Shown here: positions 1 to 6,883 of the stretch, piece after piece | Numbering within the stretch: position 1 is the stretch's first letter | Layout of the letters: every line of letters begins with the position of its first letter | From: Anaeromyxobacteraceae bacterium | GTDB lineage: Bacteria > Myxococcota > Myxococcia > Myxococcales > Anaeromyxobacteraceae | Length of the DNA stretch: 6,921 nt | NCBI GenBank assembly: GCA_027349605.1 | Contig: DAIEMM010000293.1 | Location: forward strand, 1-6,921 | Direction of reading: 5' to 3' | Translations under genes and position numbers: made by a program | Notes under the pieces: generated by a model | What the model was told of the DNA's origin: nothing | The model's database searches: none | The model's input: the letters and a program-made list of their open reading frames with translations, nothing else

Positions 1-1432
<1,432 letters not shown>

Positions 1433-1437
1433 GCCGC

Positions 1438-1467
1438 GATATAGTGGATGGCGGGGCCGGAGGTCAA
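1438..1467 (-). promoter_or_regulatory. Putative guaB promoter, leaderless arrangement
   Basis: Read on the minus strand, TTGACC (plus 1462-1467) and TATATC (plus 1438-1443) are separated by 18 bases and resemble sigma70 -35 and -10 hexamers. Only five bases separate the -10 from the guaB ATG. A start site about seven bases after the -10 would therefore fall at or beside the A of the ATG, giving a leaderless mRNA. The lack of any AGGAGG-like sequence before this ATG fits. The match is by eye and untested, and another promoter further upstream is possible. Confidence 0.5.
1440..1445 (+). promoter_or_regulatory. Possible plus-strand -10 element overlapping the guaB -10
   Basis: TATAGT matches the -10 consensus at five of six bases and lies on the strand opposite the guaB -10, sharing four bases with it. 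It could start transcription near 1452 toward the Hsp70 gene. That would exclude the ATG at 1448 and favour a downstream Hsp70 start. No convincing -35 hexamer is found 16-18 bases upstream, so this is weak as a stand-alone promoter. Confidence 0.25.
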
Positions 1468-3355
1468 GGCGATTGATTTTGCAGGCGTTTCCGTGGCGGC
1501 ATCGAGACCACCCGGGAACACGGGACACCTTTCGGGGGGTCTGTTCCTTGCCACGGACGGCGCGCCCCCCGAAGATTCCCGGGTGGGCACCGACGCGCAC
1601 TCCCCGCCGACCCCTCCGGTCGTCGCTCCCGGAGCCCCTGCCATCGAAACCGGTCTCCCGGACGGCCCGGTTCCGCCGGCGCGAAGGTCCCGGATCTCCA
1701 TCGGGATCGACCTGGGGACCTCCAACTCCTGCGCCGCCGTCGTGCAGAACGGCCGCCCCCGGGTCATCCCCTCCCGCGACGGGTACAACACCATCCCTTC
1801 CATGGTGGCCCTGAACCAGCGCCACCGGGTCGTGGTCGGGCGGAACGCCAAGGGCCAGCTGCTCTTCAACCCGACCCAGACCGTGCACGGGGCGAAGCGG
1901 CTGGTGGGACGCGCCTTCGACTCGGCCGTGGTGCAGTCGATGCTCCCCCATTTCCCCTACGAGGTCGTGCCGACCGACGACGGCCTGTGCGCGGTCCGCC
2001 TCGGGCCGCTCACGCTGACCCTGGAGCAGGTGCAGGCGCTCGTCCTGCGCGAGGTGAAGGGGGTCGCCGAGAACTACCTCGGCGAGGAGGTCAACCGCGC
2101 GGTGATCACCGTGCCGGCCTACTACAGCGAACGCCAGAGGGAGGCGGTGCGGAGGGCGGGAGCCCTGGCGGGGCTCCACGTGGAGCGGATCCTCAACGAG
2201 CCCACGGCCGCCTCGCTGGCCTACGCCTGGGGCCGCAACGTGCGGGAGCGCGTGCTCGTGTACGACCTGGGCGGCGGGACCTTCGACGCCTCGGTCCTCG
2301 AGCTGGCGGACCGCGTCTACCAGGTGATCTCCACCGGCGGGGACACCTTCCTGGGCGGGGTCGACTTCGACGCCCGCATCGTCGACCACCTGGTCGCCGG
2401 GTTCGAGAAGGTCCACGGGCCGTTCCAGGGAGACGCGGTGGCCCGCTCCCGGCTCGCCGACGCGGCCGAGCGAGCCAAGTGCGCCCTGTCCGAGCAGGAC
2501 TCCTTCCCCATCCACCTCCCCTACCTGGCCTCCGTGAACGGGATCCCCAGCGCGCTCGACGCGACGCTCACCCGCGCGGAGGTCGAGCAGCTGGTGGCGC
2601 CGCTGGTGGAGCGCACGATCCGGACCTGCGCCCGCGTGCTCGACGACAAGGGCCTCGACCCCAAGGACATCGACGAGGTGATCCTGGTCGGGGGCCAGTC
2701 GCGCATGCCGCTCGTCCAGGACCGGATCCGCTCCTTCTTCTCCAAGTCGCCGAGCAAGGCAGTTCACCCCGACGAGGCGGTGGCCATCGGCGCGGCCCTC
2801 CTCGCGCAGTCCCTGAACAGCGCGGAGGGAGTCGTGCTCATCGACGTCGTTCCCATATCCATCGGAGTCGGGCTCCCGGGAGGCGGGGGCCGGGTGAAGC
2901 GGGTCATCGAGCGCAACTCCCCGCTCCCCGTCCGCAAGGAGTACCAGCTCGCCACCACCAAGGACGACCAGAAGACCTTCGACCTCTGGATCTTCGAGGG
3001 CGAGGGGGCCACGGTCGCGGAGTGCCAGTACCTGGGCACGATCCAGCTCACCGGGTTGCCTCGCGGGGCCAAGGGCTCGGTGCGCATCGCGGTGGCCTTC
3101 GAGCTGGGCGAGGAGTGCCTGCTCGCCGTCCGGGCCAGGGAGATGGGGTCGGGGCGCGAGGTGGAGGTGCTCTTCACCACCAAGGGCACGCCCGACGAGG
3201 TCCGCAAGCGGGTCGAGAAGGAGGCCACCTTCGCGGCGGCGGGCATCGCGCCGCCCCCCGGGGCAGGCCCCGCCGACCCCCCCGCTGCCGGAGGTTCCCC
3301 GCCGCCCCAGGGCAACGGCCTGAAGGGGCTCTGGAACCGGATCACCGGCCGGTAG
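1448..3355 (+). CDS. Hsp70/DnaK-family chaperone paralogue lacking the helical lid
   Basis: ATP-driven Hsp70-type chaperone, but not canonical DnaK. Numbering from the first ATG (635 aa): a Pro/Ala-rich leader (1-82), then the ATPase domain (about 83-460). That domain has phosphate-1 motif IGIDLGTSNS (85-94), K150 in the position of the catalytic lysine, EPTAASLAY (251-259), phosphate-2 LVYDLGGGTFDASVL (270-284) and adenosine motif ILVGGQSRMPLVQ (412-424). A hydrophobic linker (VVLID, 462-466) leads to a beta-type substrate domain (about 467-580). The roughly 100-residue alpha lid of DnaK is absent. It is replaced by a short charged segment, a Pro/Gly linker (601-624) and a basic amphipathic end, GLKGLWNRITGR. 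ATPase key residues are kept, so activity is likely; clients are unknown. The start is uncertain. The ATG at 1448 lies inside the guaB promoter and early codons are less GC-biased than the body. An in-frame GTG at 1583 (residue 46) is a good alternative, and the core begins only at residue 83. No dnaJ or grpE is adjacent. Confidence 0.95.
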   Translation: MAGPEVKAIDFAGVSVAASRPPGNTGHLSGGLFLATDGAPPEDSRVGTDAHSPPTPPVVAPGAPAIETGLPDGPVPPARRSRISIGIDLGTSNSCAAVVQNGRPRVIPSRDGYNTIPSMVALNQRHRVVVGRNAKGQLLFNPTQTVHGAKRLVGRAFDSAVVQSMLPHFPYEVVPTDDGLCAVRLGPLTLTLEQVQALVLREVKGVAENYLGEEVNRAVITVPAYYSERQREAVRRAGALAGLHVERILNEPTAASLAYAWGRNVRERVLVYDLGGGTFDASVLELADRVYQVISTGGDTFLGGVDFDARIVDHLVAGFEKVHGPFQGDAVARSRLADAAERAKCALSEQDSFPIHLPYLASVNGIPSALDATLTRAEVEQLVAPLVERTIRTCARVLDDKGLDPKDIDEVILVGGQSRMPLVQDRIRSFFSKSPSKAVHPDEAVAIGAALLAQSLNSAEGVVLIDVVPISIGVGLPGGGGRVKRVIERNSPLPVRKEYQLATTKDDQKTFDLWIFEGEGATVAECQYLGTIQLTGLPRGAKGSVRIAVAFELGEECLLAVRAREMGSGREVEVLFTTKGTPDEVRKRVEKEATFAAAGIAPPPGAGPADPPAAGGSPPPQGNGLKGLWNRITGR

Positions 3356-3367
3356 CCGCGAGGGAAC

Positions 3368-4063
3368 CTACGCGGGCCCGTCCCGACCGCCGGAGGCCTT
3401 CCCGGCCTCGGCGGCGGCGAGCCGCCGGCGCAGCAGCCAGGAGCGCCCGATGAGGATCACCACCAGGACGACCGTCGCGGCCAGGATGGTGCTCCCGAAC
3501 CTGGAGCCGGCGCGGGCCGCCCGCTCGATGTCGTCGCCGAACCAGAATCCCAGCGCGATCCAGAGCGGCGCGGAGAGCAGCGCCGCCAGCCCGTCGAAGA
3601 GCATGAACTCCCAGTAGGGAACCCGCGAATGCCCCACCGTGAAGTAGGTGGGCGCCCGCAGCCCGGGAAGGAACCGGGCCACCATGACCACCACCTTGCC
3701 CCGCTTCCGGAGGAGCCGCTCCACCCGCTCCAGCTTCTCGGGCGTGACCAGGGTGCGGAAGGGCCAGACCTCCGCGACCCGGCGGCCGATGCCCCTTCCC
3801 GCGAGGTAGATGACCGAGTCCCCGATCAGGATCCCGGCCAGGCCCACCGCGACCATGCCCTGGAATCCGTGGTCGCCGAGCATCCCGGCCAGCGAGACCT
3901 CGTCGAGCGGCGAGGCCAGCCCCGCCAGCACGCCCCCGGCGATGAGCGGGACGTCCTCGGGGAGCGGGAAGCCGAAGCCGGCCGCCAGCAGGAGCCCGAA
4001 CACCGCGGCGTAGCCCAGCCCGAGGGACTGGTTCTGGAGGTGATCGACGATGCGTTCCAGCAC
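3368..4063 (-). CDS. DedA-family integral membrane protein
   Basis: A 231-residue polytopic inner-membrane protein of the DedA (SNARE-associated/VTT) family. Hydrophobic stretches lie near 14-31, 38-50, 68-89, 155-176 and 191-212. Family motifs are present: FPLPEDVPLIAGG (32-44) with acidic E36/D37 in the re-entrant region, GDSVIYLAGRGIGRR (81-95), and RFLPGLRAPTYFTVGHSR (130-147). The two arginines R130 and R136 correspond to those required in E. coli YqjA/YghB. Members are linked to proton-motive-force homeostasis, and some recycle the undecaprenyl phosphate carrier (UptA type). Which role applies here cannot be told. Translation starts at a GTG at 4063; there is no strong Shine-Dalgarno. 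This is the last gene of the minus-strand operon, 15 bases after the preceding stop and in the same frame as that gene. The C-terminal tail (about 212-231) is basic then Gly/Ala-rich. It converges on the Hsp70 gene with 12 bases between stops. Confidence 0.95.
   Translation of the reverse strand: MLERIVDHLQNQSLGLGYAAVFGLLLAAGFGFPLPEDVPLIAGGVLAGLASPLDEVSLAGMLGDHGFQGMVAVGLAGILIGDSVIYLAGRGIGRRVAEVWPFRTLVTPEKLERVERLLRKRGKVVVMVARFLPGLRAPTYFTVGHSRVPYWEFMLFDGLAALLSAPLWIALGFWFGDDIERAARAGSRFGSTILAATVVLVVILIGRSWLLRRRLAAAEAGKASGGRDGPA
3389..3412. terminator. Imperfect GC hairpin at the Hsp70/dedA convergence, weak terminator candidate
   Basis: GCCGGAGGCC (3389-3398) and GGCCTCGGC (3404-3412) can pair with one bulged base around a five-base loop. 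The hairpin sits inside the last codons of dedA and 34 bases after the Hsp70 stop. No T-tract follows on either strand, so a classic intrinsic terminator is not supported. GC-rich coding DNA readily forms such stems by chance. Confidence 0.2.
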
Positions 4064-4078
4064 GCCGGTGCCCGCCGA

Positions 4079-4534
4079 TCAGCTCTTGGTTCCCGCGAGG
4101 GACCGGAGGGCGTCGCGCCCCTCGGCCAGCTTGTGGGCCAGGTCGGCGGCGATGGCCAGCGCCAGCTTGAGGCAGGCCTGCGGCTTCTGCGGCTGGATCC
4201 GGTAGTAGTCGCGCTGGGCGATCTCCAGGAGCTCGCAGGGCGTCTCGGCGACGGCCGACACGAGCCGCACGCTGCGGGCGAGCAGCGCCAGCTCGCCCAG
4301 GTGCTCCCCGGGCCCGAGGAGCGCCAGCGTCTGCTCGCTCCCCCCGTTGCGGCTGGTGATGCGGACCGTCCCGCTGACCACGATGAACATCGACTCGCCG
4401 ACCATGTTCTCGGCGAAGAGCGGTGCCCCCGCCGGCACGCTCTTCTCGGAGGCGATGGCGGCGAAGATGTTCAGGCCCGTCTCGCTGAACTCGCGGAACA
4501 GGGTGGAACTCTGGAGCGCCTCGACGAGGGTCAT
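4079..4534 (-). CDS. Stand-alone cyclic-nucleotide-binding (CNB/CAP-type) domain protein
   Basis: A 151-residue protein made almost entirely of one CNB beta-roll. It opens with the helix LVEALQSSTLFREFSETGLNIFAAIA, followed by VPAGAPLFAENMVGESMFIVVSGTVRI (33-59) and the phosphate-binding cassette GPGEHLGELALLARSVRLVSAVA (74-96). In that cassette G80, E81 and R90 occupy the positions of the ribose- and phosphate-contacting residues of PKA and CAP-type domains. This suggests that cAMP or cGMP binding is possible, though the residues after Arg (LVS rather than the usual small residues and Ser/Thr) are atypical. There is no helix-turn-helix, kinase, channel or transmembrane segment; the rest is a C-terminal helix (about 118-145). 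It must therefore act through a partner, or be a structural domain. The ATG at 4534 overlaps the stop of the carbonic-anhydrase-like gene as ATGA, implying translational coupling. An AGGAGG lies upstream at an unusually long 13-base spacing. Confidence 0.9.
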   Translation of the reverse strand: MTLVEALQSSTLFREFSETGLNIFAAIASEKSVPAGAPLFAENMVGESMFIVVSGTVRITSRNGGSEQTLALLGPGEHLGELALLARSVRLVSAVAETPCELLEIAQRDYYRIQPQKPQACLKLALAIAADLAHKLAEGRDALRSLAGTKS

Positions 4535-5064
4535 CGGCCGGGGAATCCCTCCTTCCGGTACTGCGCGGCGTAGGCGGCGTAGCCCTGGGCCGACCTCCGG
4601 AGGTGGGCGATCTCGTCCGGGGTCAGCTCGCGCTTCACCCGGGCGGGGGAGCCCAGGGCCAGCGTTCCCGGCGGCACCACCATCCCGGGGGGCACGAGCG
4701 AGCCTGCCCCGACCATCGAATCCTCCCCGACCACGGCTCCGTCGAGGACCACCGCGCCGATGCCGATCAGGCAGCGGTCCTTCACGGTGCAACCGTGCAA
4801 GGTGACGCGGTGTCCGAGGGTGACGTCGTCGCCCACCGAGGTGGGATGGGTTCCGCCGGTCACGTGCAGGATGGAGAGGTCCTGCACGTTGGTGCGGGCG
4901 CCGACGCGGACCCGGTTCACGTCTCCGCGCACGACGGCTCCGAACCAGATCGAGGACCCGGCGCCGATCTCCACGTCGCCGACCACCACCGCGCCGTCCG
5001 CGACCCACACGTCGTCGGCGATCCTCGGCGTCTTCCCTCCCCAGGCGCGAATGAGTGCGGTCAC
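4531..5064 (-). CDS. Gamma-class carbonic anhydrase-like protein (YrdA/PaaY family)
   Basis: A 177-residue left-handed beta-helix protein, expected to trimerise with metal sites at subunit interfaces. Hexapeptide-repeat signatures run from about 20 to 140. It closely resembles E. coli YrdA through RGDV (46-49), GARTNVQD (55-62), LHVT, GHRVTLHGC, GAGSLVPPG and LGSPAR. The three zinc- or iron-binding histidines of the gamma class are present as H67, H85 and H90, with the typical five-residue spacing of the last two. R46, D48 and Q61/D62 also fit the family core. Cam-type proteins hydrate CO2 reversibly, but many YrdA/PaaY relatives have little measured activity or are thioesterases, so catalysis is probable but not certain. 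I chose the GTG at 5064 because the family core begins directly after it and the VanZ-like stop is only 11 bases upstream. The longer open frame to 5271 overlaps that gene and lacks family similarity. Confidence 0.93.
   Translation of the reverse strand: MTALIRAWGGKTPRIADDVWVADGAVVVGDVEIGAGSSIWFGAVVRGDVNRVRVGARTNVQDLSILHVTGGTHPTSVGDDVTLGHRVTLHGCTVKDRCLIGIGAVVLDGAVVGEDSMVGAGSLVPPGMVVPPGTLALGSPARVKRELTPDEIAHLRRSAQGYAAYAAQYRKEGFPGR
4548..4553 (-). promoter_or_regulatory. Shine-Dalgarno for the CNB-domain gene, long spacing
   Basis: The minus strand reads a perfect AGGAGG inside the last codons of the upstream gene, 13 bases before the ATG at 4534. The spacing exceeds the usual 5-9 bases. Together with the ATGA stop/start overlap, this suggests initiation mainly by ribosomes terminating on the upstream gene. 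It supports the ATG at 4534 as the start, rather than any extension into the long open frame upstream. Confidence 0.5.
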
Positions 5065-5075
5065 CGGGGCCGATG

Positions 5076-5456
5076 CTAGCCCGCGCCGCGGGGACGCCGC
5101 AAGGCGAGGGTTGCCGCCGCGGCCGCGCCGAGCGCCGCGCCCAGGGTATCCGCGACCCAGTCGAGGACGTCGGCGTTCCGCCCGGGAACGAACGACTGGT
5201 GGACCTCGTCGGTCGCCCCGTAGACGCTGGCCAGGGCCACCGCGAGGAGGATGGCGCAGCGAGCGGAGCACCCGGCCCCCCGGAACCCGGGCACGAGCAG
5301 CGCGCCGAGCACGGTGTAGGCCAGGCCGTGGAGGAGCTTGTCCTGCAGCAGGAGCTCCGGCGGCAGGAACGGAAGCGGGTTGGGTTGCGCGGAGAGCGCG
5401 AAGAGCATCCCGGCATAGATCGCGGCCGGGAGGAAGGCGACGACCGACCGCCTCAA
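5076..5456 (-). CDS. VanZ-like family membrane protein
   Basis: A 126-residue protein with about four membrane helices (near 5-23, 41-58, 65-81 and 98-117). It carries the VanZ-family pattern: an early SAQPNPLPF, then DKLLHGLAYTVLGAL (39-53), then YGATDEVHQSFVPGRNADVLDWVADTLGAALG (79-110), with the conserved DE.hQ.fvpgR..D..D core. Enterococcal VanZ gives low-level teicoplanin resistance. The biochemical function of housekeeping relatives such as this one is unknown. The start is taken as TTG at 5456, whose TTGA overlaps the miaB stop. A GGAG eight bases upstream supports it. Upstream in-frame sequence is the shadow of miaB and is not protein-like. An internal ATG at 5408 would delete most of the first helix and is unlikely. 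It is the second gene of the operon after miaB. Confidence 0.9.
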   Translation of the reverse strand: MRRSVVAFLPAAIYAGMLFALSAQPNPLPFLPPELLLQDKLLHGLAYTVLGALLVPGFRGAGCSARCAILLAVALASVYGATDEVHQSFVPGRNADVLDWVADTLGAALGAAAAATLALRRPRGAG

Positions 5457-6844
5457 GATCCCAGCTCCGCGCCCAGCGAGCTGTGCCCGGAACGCACCAC
5501 CCGCGCCCGCACCAGCGAGCCCGGGGGCAGGTCCCGGCCGTGCGACTCGAGGTGGACGACCCGGTTCTCCGGGCTGCGGCCGAGGTGTCCCCCGTCGTCG
5601 GAGGGCCCCTCGACGAGCAGCTCCACCTCGCGGCCGACCTGGGCCGCCAGCGTCTCCACGGCGATCTCGCGCTGCAGGGCCTGGAGCCGCTCGAGCCGCT
5701 CCACGGCCACCTCCCGGGGAACCTCGGCCCACTCCGGCGCGGTTCCCAGGTGGAGGGCCGCCCCGGTGTGCGGCCTCGGGCTGAAGACGAAGCTGAAGGA
5801 GTTCTCGAAGCGGGCCGTGCGCAGGAGGCGCAGGGAGGCCTCGAAGTCCTCGTCGGTCTCGCCGGGGAAGCCGACGATGAAGTCGGTGGTGACGGCGATC
5901 CCCGGGCGCGCCGCGGAGACCCTCCGGTGGCGCTCCAGGTACGCCTCCACGCCGTAGTCGCGCCGCATGCGCCGGAGGACGGCGTCGGACCCGGACTGCA
6001 CCGGGAGGTGGAAGTGGGGCATGACCTTCGGCTCGTCGCGGAAGGCCGCCACCAGCTCGTCGGAGAGGTCGTGCGGGTGACTGGTGGTGAAACGCACGCG
6101 CTCCACGCCGGGGACCGCGGCGACCCGGCGCAGGAGGGACGCGAAGTCGCAGCCCCCCCGGTAGGAGTTCACGTTCTGTCCGATGAGGGTGACCTCGCGC
6201 ACGCCCACCGCCGAGAGCGCCGCCACCTCGGCCACCACCTCGGGGAACGGGCGGGAGACCTCGCGACCCCGGGTGCGGGGCACGATGCAGAAGGAGCAGA
6301 CGTTGTCGCAGCCCTTCATGGCGGTGACGAAGGCGCTGGCCCTCCCGCGGGCGGCCTCGGCGTCGGCCCGGGGGAAGACGTACTCCTCCGAGTCCATCCA
6401 GCCGGTCTCGGAGAAGCGCTCCCGGAGGTCGGCCCGGTCCACCAGCTCCGGAAGGCGCCCGACGTGATCGGGGCCGAAGACGAAGTCGACGTAGGGGACC
6501 CGCTTGAGCAGGCGCTCCTTCTCCTGCTGGGCCACGCAGCCGCCCACCGCGATGAGGGCGCCCCGGCGGGCCTTGTGCTCCCGGTAGCGGCCCAGCGCGG
6601 AGAGCAGCTTCTGCTCGGCCTTCTCCCTCACCGAGCAGGTGTTGAGGAGGATCAGGTCGGCATCCTCCGGGTGGGGAGTCCGCGACCAGGCCCGGCCGCT
6701 CAGAGCCTCCACCATGCGGTCGCTGTCCGACTCGTTCATCTGGCAGCCGAAGGTGTGCACGTACACCTTGCGGGCGGCGCCCGCGGGGGGCGCCTCCGGA
6801 GCGGCGGGCACGCCGGGCCTGCGCAGCGGAACCAGGTCGGACAT
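5453..6844 (-). CDS. miaB: tRNA-2-methylthio-N6-isopentenyladenosine synthase MiaB
   Basis: Radical-SAM enzyme that adds a methylthio group to i6A37 in tRNAs reading codons that begin with U, using two [4Fe-4S] clusters and SAM. Numbering from the ATG at 6844 (463 aa): the N-terminal methylthiotransferase domain (about 25-150) has cluster cysteines C34 (TFGCQMN), C70 (NTCSVR) and C103 (GGCVAQ). The radical-SAM domain (about 165-395) has the CxxxCxxC triad C179, C183 and C186 in MKGCDNVCSFCIVPRTRG. The TRAM domain occupies about 402-461. RGREVSRP and LIGQNVNSYRG point to MiaB rather than RimO or MtaB. The open frame extends upstream to a TTG at 6883, but that codon lies in the putative -35 box and the extra residues are not family-like, so ATG 6844 is preferred. 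Residues 1-25 form a Pro/Ala-rich lead-in. It is the first gene of the five-gene operon and overlaps the VanZ-like start by four bases. Confidence 0.97.
   Translation of the reverse strand: MSDLVPLRRPGVPAAPEAPPAGAARKVYVHTFGCQMNESDSDRMVEALSGRAWSRTPHPEDADLILLNTCSVREKAEQKLLSALGRYREHKARRGALIAVGGCVAQQEKERLLKRVPYVDFVFGPDHVGRLPELVDRADLRERFSETGWMDSEEYVFPRADAEAARGRASAFVTAMKGCDNVCSFCIVPRTRGREVSRPFPEVVAEVAALSAVGVREVTLIGQNVNSYRGGCDFASLLRRVAAVPGVERVRFTTSHPHDLSDELVAAFRDEPKVMPHFHLPVQSGSDAVLRRMRRDYGVEAYLERHRRVSAARPGIAVTTDFIVGFPGETDEDFEASLRLLRTARFENSFSFVFSPRPHTGAALHLGTAPEWAEVPREVAVERLERLQALQREIAVETLAAQVGREVELLVEGPSDDGGHLGRSPENRVVHLESHGRDLPPGSLVRARVVRSGHSSLGAELGS
5465..5468 (-). promoter_or_regulatory. Shine-Dalgarno deciding the TTG start of the VanZ-like gene
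   Basis: The minus strand reads GGAG eight bases before the TTG at 5456, within the last codons of miaB. It supports this unusual start codon, which shares bases with the miaB TGA stop. Confidence 0.5.
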
Positions 6845-6854
6845 CGGGCCCGGG

Positions 6855-6883
6855 AACCTAGGGCGAAGCCCCGGGGCCGTCAA
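6855..6883 (-). promoter_or_regulatory. Putative miaB promoter, near-leaderless
   Basis: On the minus strand, TTGACG (plus 6878-6883) lies 17 bases upstream of TAGGTT (plus 6855-6860). The -35 is good; the -10 is only a TAnnnT-type match. Ten bases separate the -10 from the ATG at 6844, so a typical start site would leave a leader of about three bases. No Shine-Dalgarno precedes that ATG. This would be the operon promoter, overlapping the likely stop codon of the upstream gene. Identified by eye. Confidence 0.4.

Noticed and set aside
1469..1483. GG...TTTTGCA resembling a sigma54 -24/-12 promoter upstream of the Hsp70 core.
   Set aside because: The spacing between GG and GC is 11 bases rather than the strict 10, and the -24 context (TGGC) does not match.
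1505..1542. Inverted repeat GACCACCC / GGGGGGTC in the guaB-Hsp70 intergenic region, considered as an operator or riboswitch stem.
   Set aside because: It has a mismatch and a long loop, and stems of this quality occur by chance at this GC content.
1550..1582. CTTGCC and CCCCCC before the GTG at 1583, reminiscent of a sigma32 heat-shock promoter.
   Set aside because: The hexamers match poorly and the spacing is too short. No CIRCE-type inverted repeat (TTAGCACTC / GAGTGCTAA) is present either, so heat regulation is not supported.
1987..3453. 488-codon plus-strand open frame overlapping the Hsp70 gene.
   Set aside because: Its Arg/Gly/Pro-rich translation is a +1-type shadow of the well-supported Hsp70 frame and has no recognisable domain.
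3629..4573. 314-codon plus-strand open frame opposite dedA and the CNB gene.
   Set aside because: It is antisense to two genes with clear family motifs; its composition is low-complexity and unrecognisable.
4535..5416. N-terminal extension of the CNB protein up to 5416, giving 445 residues.
   Set aside because: The extension is Arg/Pro/Ser-rich shadow of the carbonic anhydrase-like and VanZ-like genes; the domain begins right at the ATG at 4534.
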